Shown piece by piece: positions 59,236 through 64,000 of a stretch of DNA of 64,000 nucleotides. A program made the translations under genes and the position numbers. The notes under the pieces were generated by a model. The model searched no databases, had not been told where the DNA came from, and saw only the letters and a program-made list of their open reading frames with translations. Each line of letters opens with the position of its first letter. Position 1 is the first letter of the stretch. The stretch comes from Streptomyces sp. 1222.5 (lineage in GTDB: Bacteria > Actinomycetota > Actinomycetes > Streptomycetales > Streptomycetaceae): NCBI RefSeq assembly GCF_900105245.1, contig NZ_FNSZ01000001.1, positions 8,492,001 to 8,556,000 of the forward strand, written 5' to 3'.

Positions 59236-59777
59236 AGCGGGCTCCCTCCGCGCGTCCTTCGAGAGTTCCATCCCCGAGTTTCCAGATCTCACGCTGTATA
59301 CGCCCCGCGCATCGCTGACCCGCGGAAATTCCGCGACGTGCCTCCTGCTTCACGCACCCGGTTCGGGTCCGGTTGCGTTGCTGCCCAACGGCTACGCGTG
59401 TATTCGGGGTGAGGACGGCGGGTGGCGTTGAGGGGTGAGGAGGGCGGCCGGGTTGTCGTGGGCGGGGGCGGTGTTCAGTTCGCTGAGCGGGGCGTGGGCG
59501 GCGCTGGGGAGGCCGGTGAGGGCGGGGCCTTCGTCAATGACCTCGCCACGGGCGCCGACGCTTCCCTCGCCACCATCCGCTGGGACACCGGATCGGTTCC
59601 GCCGCGGTGGCTGCCCTCGCCGGCCCTGGTCTCCTCACACGAGTCCCGCGCCCGCTGCCCTCCGGCTACGCGCTGCTGTTCGGCCGCGCCGAGCTCGCCC
59701 CCCGCCGCAGCGACCCGGCACGGCCTGGGTGCAGGAAACCTGCCTCGCGACACGGGAGCGTCCAGTTGCCCGTGCCG
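59236..59777. other. Intergenic stretch with possibly decayed coding sequence
   Basis: About 540 bp. Fragments in the plus-strand frames (FVNDLATGADASLATIRWDTG near 59535-59595, then AALAGPGLLTRVPRP and PSGYALLFGRAELAPRR near 59610-59705) look more protein-like than chance, with a shift between them. There is no start, and no family can be named. It may be a fragment of a degraded gene. No structural RNA or repeats seen. Confidence 0.4.
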
Positions 59778-60698
59778 CTACTGGCGGAGCCTGGCCTCCA
59801 CGCGACCGTCGGTGACGCGGGTGTCGAAGGCGGGCTGAGGCGCGGTGGCGGGACCTTGGACGTTCCAGCCGTCGGTCAGCCGGAAAAGGCTGCCGTGCCA
59901 CGGGCAGCGCAGGCAGCCGTCTTCGAGGACGCCTTCCGACAGGGGGCCGGCCAGATGGCTGCAGTGCTCCGCCAGCACGTGTACCGCGTCGTCCGGCCGG
60001 CGTACGACGACCACGGTGACGTCCGCGACCGTGCGGCGAACCGGTTTGTCGTGGGGCAGGTCGCTCAGCTCGGCGACGTGGTGCCATCCCGGCCCCACCA
60101 GCTGCGCAACGGCTTCGGCATGGTTGGCTCCGGCAGCCTGCCGGTAGGCGAGATGTCCGCCGAGTGCACCGCCCGCACCGATGACCGTCAACCCCGCCCA
60201 GCCGAGCATCTTGCCCGCGGTGTGCCGTCCGCGAAGGCGGGCGCTGAACGAGCTGGCGTACAGGGCGACGCCGGCGGCGTTGGCCGCGGCATGAACGAAT
60301 CCGATCCGCTGCTGCGGGCGGTTGCAGTCCGCCCAGTCCACCCAGCCCGCCAGCGCGGCCGGCGCGGCCGCCATGAGGCCGGTGGCGACGAGGGTGCCCG
60401 CGGCGCGTCGCTGTCCGGGCAGCACGTCGAGCAGAGCCGCTGACAGCCAGCTGCCCACCGGTACCTGTACCAGCAACGGGTGCACCGGGTGGCCGAGCCA
60501 GCGGCCGTGCAGCCCGTCGCGCGCCCGGCCCAGCGGTGCCGCCTGGATCACCCGTTGCACGGCGTCGAGCAACCGGTCCGCGCCGGAGAACCGCTCCACC
60601 CGGTCGACGGCTTGCAGGACCCGCCCCGGGCCCTGGGAATCAGGCAAGAGGCGCTTGGCCGGCGGAGGTATCCGATGCAGGACGTCACTGAGTTTCAT
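59778..60698 (-). CDS. DUF2231 membrane domain fused to Rieske [2Fe-2S] domain
   Basis: 306 residues from the ATG at 60698. Residues ~65-195 hold four helices of a DUF2231-like membrane domain (GHPVHPLLVQVPVGSWLSAALLDV with conserved HPVHP). The C-terminal Rieske domain has the pair CSH (cluster ligands, CxH) and CPWHGSLF (CxxH) near residues 260-285. Such fusions are found in actinomycetes and may transfer electrons at the membrane. Upstream extension to 60791 lacks a ribosome site. Confidence 0.86.
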   Translation of the reverse strand: MKLSDVLHRIPPPAKRLLPDSQGPGRVLQAVDRVERFSGADRLLDAVQRVIQAAPLGRARDGLHGRWLGHPVHPLLVQVPVGSWLSAALLDVLPGQRRAAGTLVATGLMAAAPAALAGWVDWADCNRPQQRIGFVHAAANAAGVALYASSFSARLRGRHTAGKMLGWAGLTVIGAGGALGGHLAYRQAAGANHAEAVAQLVGPGWHHVAELSDLPHDKPVRRTVADVTVVVVRRPDDAVHVLAEHCSHLAGPLSEGVLEDGCLRCPWHGSLFRLTDGWNVQGPATAPQPAFDTRVTDGRVEARLRQ

Positions 60699-60864
60699 CT
60701 GCTGCGAGTAGCCCCTTCGACGGCTCGTAATCCGTCGTGGTGCGAGGTGAGCGATGGGTGCGGGCTGATGTGCGAACACCGGCGCGGGCATCGGCGCAGA
60801 TGAGGCGGCCTCTTTCGCGGAAAATGCCAGATCAGGTTCATGACAACGCGACTAGTGTGACCCG

Positions 60865-61776
60865 GTGACAGAATTCAGCGTTCTCAGTGACAGCACGGAA
60901 TGGCGGAAGCGCTTCGAGGAGCGGCTGCGCGCCTCGTACACGGCGGCAGGGCTCGGTGCGGCCGCGGCGGAGCGCATGGCTGAGGACGCGCGGTCCGGCA
61001 GCGACTGGACCGTCGCCGAGATCACGGACGCCGGTGGCCACGCAGGGTACGTCGCCGTGGCCGTGACCGAGGTCAACGGCACGCTCGCGGGCCGCATCGG
61101 CGATCTGCACGTCGACGTGTCCCATTCCGGCCGAGGGCACGAGCAGGCCGCGCGGAACTGGGCCGAGGGCTGGTGCGCGCAGCGCGGCGCACGCCGACTG
61201 GACATACGGCTCACCGAGCCCGCCGGTGAGCTGTTCCACGGCTACCGCGTCCGCGCCCAGCTGAGAGCGTGTCGCGTCGGTTCTGCGCCGGAACCCGGCG
61301 ACGGGGTCACCGGACGGCCGATGACGCAGGCCGAGTACCCCGACTGGCTCGACTTCGAGAAGGCCGCCTATGTCGGCGACATCGTCCGGGCGGGAGCCCT
61401 GAGCCCCGAAGAGGCCGTACGCAAGTCGGACCGCGACTTCGCCAAGTTGCTACCTGAGGGCCTGTCGACGCCCGACAACACGTTCCTGGTTCTCGAGGCG
61501 GCGGGTGAGCGGATCGGCACGGGCTGGCTGAAGCACGGGCACGTCCCAGGGGTCAGCTACGGCTATTCGCTGCACGTCGAGGAAGCCCACCGCGGCAAAG
61601 GGTACGGGCGGGCGGCGATGGCGGCCGGTGAACTGGCCACGCTGGCAGCCGGCGACTCGGTGCTGATGTTCACCGTGTGGGGTGGCAATGAGGTGGCGAT
61701 GAACCTCTACACGAGTGCCGGGTACCGAATCGTGGAGGAAAGCCGTTCCCTCGGCCTTCCCCGCTCCTCGGTCTGA
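60865..61776 (+). CDS. Tandem GNAT-fold acetyltransferase
   Basis: 303 residues. Two GNAT domains in tandem: the first (residues ~1-140) keeps the fold and a weakened acetyl-CoA loop (SHSGRGHEQAA), the second (~150-300) has the canonical Q/RxxGxG/A loop in EEAHRGKGYGRAAM. NEVAMNLYTSAGYRIVEE is the usual C-terminal motif. The double arrangement resembles mycothiol synthase-like and other tandem GNATs, but no substrate can be named. The GTG start at 60865 follows a weak ribosome site. Confidence 0.85.
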   Translation: MTEFSVLSDSTEWRKRFEERLRASYTAAGLGAAAAERMAEDARSGSDWTVAEITDAGGHAGYVAVAVTEVNGTLAGRIGDLHVDVSHSGRGHEQAARNWAEGWCAQRGARRLDIRLTEPAGELFHGYRVRAQLRACRVGSAPEPGDGVTGRPMTQAEYPDWLDFEKAAYVGDIVRAGALSPEEAVRKSDRDFAKLLPEGLSTPDNTFLVLEAAGERIGTGWLKHGHVPGVSYGYSLHVEEAHRGKGYGRAAMAAGELATLAAGDSVLMFTVWGGNEVAMNLYTSAGYRIVEESRSLGLPRSSV

Positions 61777-62464
61777 CGCGACGCTACTTGTCATAGGCGG
61801 CCGATTCGTCATGCGTGGTGTCGCGACGAGTCGGCGGATGGCGTGTTCCGTGCAGGGCCGCGCGCGTCGTCGTCTCTGCGAGCGAGGAATGCGCGCGGCC
61901 GGTTATGGCTCGTGTCCGTCCGGTAGGGCGTCAAAAAGATCTCCCGGTCGGCCGCCTCCCGGCGGCCCCCGGCGCATCGCGCGCGGCGGCATATATTCCG
62001 TTTCGCTTCTTGTCCAGCGCATGCGGCCGTCTCATGCACAGTCGGCCTCAATGGGGCGGCGGTGAACGTGTCGCGGCCTTTCCGAGCCGAACGAAGTCAC
62101 GGCAAGTCGAGAACCCGCCAAAAACGCGGTACGTGCATTGCTTGACTCGAACTCGGCGACACTGTTAGAACATGTGACGGAAAACGGGGGACGCCGCCCA
62201 GGGCGGCGAAAGCAGGGCGGGGGGCGCTGCGGCAGGTATTTCTCATCCGGGGGTTCAGGGCGTCGGCCCGATGTGTGCGCGTATCAGTGGCTCAGATCAT
62301 TTCGGTACCGTACTTGGTGTCGTAATTCGGTCTGTCCGCATCCCATGTGAACGGGTGGCTTCGGCGCGCCCTTTTTCTGCACCACTTTACGGGAAAGTTG
62401 GCGTGAACAACACGCCCGCCCGTGCACTTCTGTTGCCTACAGGCTCATAGAACGGTGCGGTTAC
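61777..62464. other. 688-bp upstream region of the exporter/NRPS operon
   Basis: No convincing gene. A promoter-like pair, TTGACT at 62142-62147 and TAGAAC at about 62166-62171 (spacing 18), lies 300 bp before the MFS start. An 8-bp perfect hairpin (CGCCGCCC-A-GGGCGGCG) lies near 62190-62206. The long leader to 62465 may therefore hold regulatory RNA. Short open frames show no motif. Confidence 0.45.
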
Positions 62465-63748
62465 GTGAAAGCATATTTAGCCATTTTGCAGCTCAGGGAC
62501 TACCGTCTGCTGTGGTCCGCCCTGGTATTGAATCTCTTGGGTGACGGCGCCAGTTACGCCGCGCTCGCCTGGATCACGCTCGACAAGGCCGGCGCCGCCG
62601 GTCTGGGCGTACTGGGAGTCTGTCTCACCCTCCCCGTGATCGTGGGCGGCGCGTTCGTCGGACCGCTTCTCGACCGGTTCTCCCGGCGCAAACTCTTCAT
62701 CTCCGACTCGGTGTTCCGCGGCTTCGTCGTCGCCCTGGTGCCGCTCCTGGCGCTGGCCGGCGCACTGCACGTCTGGGTCCTGTACGCGGTCGCCCTGGTC
62801 TACGGACTGCTGAAGATCATCCCGCTGGCCGGTACACCGGCCGTCCTGCCCGAACTGGTCCCCGAGGACAAGCTCCAGGCCGCTTCCGGACTCGAAGCCA
62901 CCGCCATGGGCGCCGCCAACGTCGTCGGACCCGCTCTCGGCGCACTGTTGATCACGGCGTTCGGCGCCCAGAACGTCCTGCTGCTGGACGCCGCCACCTA
63001 CTTCGCGTTCGCCCTCCTGATCAGCATGATCAACGCGCCCCTCGCCCGTCCCGAACCGACCGGCGACGCCGTGGGCGAGAAGCCCGGCTGGAAACCCGTG
63101 TTCCGCCTGGTCACCCGTGACCGCTTCCTGCTGGTGCTCACCCTCTCCTTCGGAGCCTTCAACGTCTCCGCGGGCGCCCTGGTGGTCGCTCTGCCCTGGC
63201 TCGCCAAGGACGAGTTCCACGGTGGCCCCGGCGTGCTCGGCCTGATGCTGGCCGTGATGGCGGCCGGTGAGCTGATCGGCTCCCTCGTCTCCGGTGCCGC
63301 GAAGACCTCCGAGAAGCAGATGATGCGCATCGGCGCGCTGCAACTCCTGTCCGGCGCGGTGCTGTTCCTGCTCGTACCGAAGGCACTGCCGTTCATCCTG
63401 ATCGGTCTGGTGCTCAACGGCATTCTGTCCGCGCCCATGACGGTCCTCGGCGGCGTGGTCCGCATGACCCGCGTGCCCAACGCCATGCGGGGGCGGGCGA
63501 TGACCCTGATGCGTACCGTCATGGCCGGTGCGCTGCCCGCCGGCTCCGCCCTCGGCGGTGTGCTGCTGAGTGGCGACCACTACAGCGTGCTCATCCTGGT
63601 CGTCGCCTCGCTCGCCGTACTGCCCGGTGCCCTCACCCTGTTCCTGTTCCGCAACCTCGCCTTCCAGTTGGGGGTGACAGCAGCAGATGACCAGCGTGCG
63701 CAGCGGGACACCGACCCGGACGCCGACGCCGTCCCCGCCGGTTCCTGA
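62465..63748 (+). CDS. MFS exporter (enterobactin-exporter/EntS-like)
   Basis: 427 residues from a GTG, about twelve helices: YLAILQLRDYRLLWSALVLNLLGDGASYAALAW at the start, VIVGGAFVGPLLDRFSRRKLFI (loop 2-3), LVPEDKLQAASGLEATAMGAANVVGPALGALL, and the C-terminal half. The N-terminal pattern is like EntS-type siderophore or small antibiotic exporters. It stands first in an apparent operon whose second gene has NRPS-like sequence, overlapping by 62 bases. Confidence 0.88.
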   Translation: MKAYLAILQLRDYRLLWSALVLNLLGDGASYAALAWITLDKAGAAGLGVLGVCLTLPVIVGGAFVGPLLDRFSRRKLFISDSVFRGFVVALVPLLALAGALHVWVLYAVALVYGLLKIIPLAGTPAVLPELVPEDKLQAASGLEATAMGAANVVGPALGALLITAFGAQNVLLLDAATYFAFALLISMINAPLARPEPTGDAVGEKPGWKPVFRLVTRDRFLLVLTLSFGAFNVSAGALVVALPWLAKDEFHGGPGVLGLMLAVMAAGELIGSLVSGAAKTSEKQMMRIGALQLLSGAVLFLLVPKALPFILIGLVLNGILSAPMTVLGGVVRMTRVPNAMRGRAMTLMRTVMAGALPAGSALGGVLLSGDHYSVLILVVASLAVLPGALTLFLFRNLAFQLGVTAADDQRAQRDTDPDADAVPAGS

Positions 63749-64000
63749 CACCCGCCCCGACACCGACGGCGACGCCGTCCTCCTCGTCACCGACCACCCG
63801 CGCACCCGGGACGCCGCCGACGCCGCGCTCGCCTCGCTGCGCCTGCCGAACGCGGCGACCCCGCACGACCTGGCGGCGTTCGCCCTCCTGCTGCACCGCT
63901 ACACCGGTCAGCGACGGCTGCTGCTCGACGTCGATCTGAGCGAACGCGGCGCGGGGGCGCTGACCCTCACCGTCGAACCGGACGAACCCGTCTCCGCCCT
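63687..64000 (+). CDS. NRPS-like protein, N-terminal part (runs off the right edge)
   Basis: The frame opens at an ATG at 63687 and stays open to the window end (104 residues). The first ~35 residues are Pro/Thr/Asp-rich. Then LLVTDHPRTRDAADAALASL and PHDLAAFALLLHRYTGQRRLLLDVDLSE follow. The second block is like the start of condensation-domain N-lobes in non-ribosomal peptide synthetases (xxLLxRYTGQxxL). The catalytic HHxxxDG would be beyond the edge. Overlap with the MFS gene suggests coupling. A later start is possible. Confidence 0.55.
   Translation, partial: MTSVRSGTPTRTPTPSPPVPDTRPDTDGDAVLLVTDHPRTRDAADAALASLRLPNAATPHDLAAFALLLHRYTGQRRLLLDVDLSERGAGALTLTVEPDEPVSA

Noticed and set aside
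62138..62350. 70-codon Cys/Arg-rich frame in the leader of the MFS gene
   Set aside because: No ribosome site, and it lies over the promoter-like elements and the hairpin, so it is more likely untranslated leader.
1..64000. CRISPR array, rRNA or tRNA genes
   Set aside because: No regularly spaced repeats and no tRNA-like cloverleaf or rRNA sequence was noticed on reading. A tRNA scan would settle it.

Overview
The window is high-GC actinobacterial chromosome, almost certainly Streptomyces. The evidence is extreme third-position GC, many GTG starts with GGAGG-type ribosome sites, ATGA/GTGA stop-start overlaps, and lineage-typical families (AfsA with ArpA-like receptors, SCO2400-like and SCO6745-like proteins, DUF5302, SigE-type sigma factors, a mycothiol-type amidase, a chitinase behind DasR-like repeats). 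It reads as accessory or chromosome-arm DNA: several small operons, many divergent regulator/target pairs, at least seven decayed genes and traces of three mobile elements.

Layout. 1-9300 (minus): a tightly coupled operon of metabolism-like enzymes. In transcription order these are a nitronate monooxygenase, a YciI-ABM protein, a tricarballylate-dehydrogenase-like flavoprotein, a DRE-TIM aldolase, an alpha/beta hydrolase-fold protein, an isopropylmalate/tartrate-dehydrogenase-RraA fusion, a DUF6282-like hydrolase and a Tat-exported metallo-beta-lactamase-fold protein. A LysR regulator with its own terminator lies just upstream. 9400-13840: a butyrolactone/furan-type autoregulator locus, with AfsA, an acyl-CoA-dehydrogenase-like flavoenzyme and a HAD phosphatase in one coupled operon and TetR/ArpA-like regulators at each end. 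A perfect autoregulatory-type palindrome lies between afsA and the receptor, and a degenerate copy lies upstream of the LysR gene. The signalling system may therefore control the LysR gene and the enzyme cluster. 13900-16960: MFS exporter/ArsR pair with twin operators, a hypothetical protein and a small monooxygenase-fold protein.

16964-21104: a scrapyard bounded by inverted copies of one insertion-sequence end. It holds a transposase tail, an integrase tail, a MarR-MFS pair, an IS1182-type remnant and a rhomboid-like membrane protein. 21147-29840: PIG-L amidase, lipoprotein, SigE-type sigma factor coupled to a beta-propeller membrane protein, a decayed sulfur-response locus around an ArsR-rhodanese regulator, a SpoIIE phosphatase and a DUF3592-like protein. 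29970-36230: DEAD-box helicase, DUF5302, SDR/MDR reductase pair, DUF485 plus SSS symporter. 36340-43360: a branched-chain-amino-acid-type ABC importer, divergent from a PucR-TetR regulator pair. 43385-47510: cell-surface genes (SCO2400-like protein, GH19 chitinase, lipoprotein, L,D-transpeptidase).

48979-52502 is the most unusual locus: a 39-residue Cys-containing peptide, then a PqqD-like/M50 intramembrane metalloprotease fusion, then a 698-residue TPR protein. I read this as a candidate ribosomal-peptide (RiPP) or peptide-signal system of undescribed type. 52690-61780 holds assorted regulators and enzymes (SCO6745-like, FAD monooxygenase/TetR pair, YihY/BrkB, orphan GcvH, DUF2231-Rieske fusion, tandem GNAT) with two pseudogenes. 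At 62465 an MFS exporter begins and overlaps the first codons of a probable NRPS-type protein that runs off the right edge, so a biosynthetic gene cluster probably starts there.
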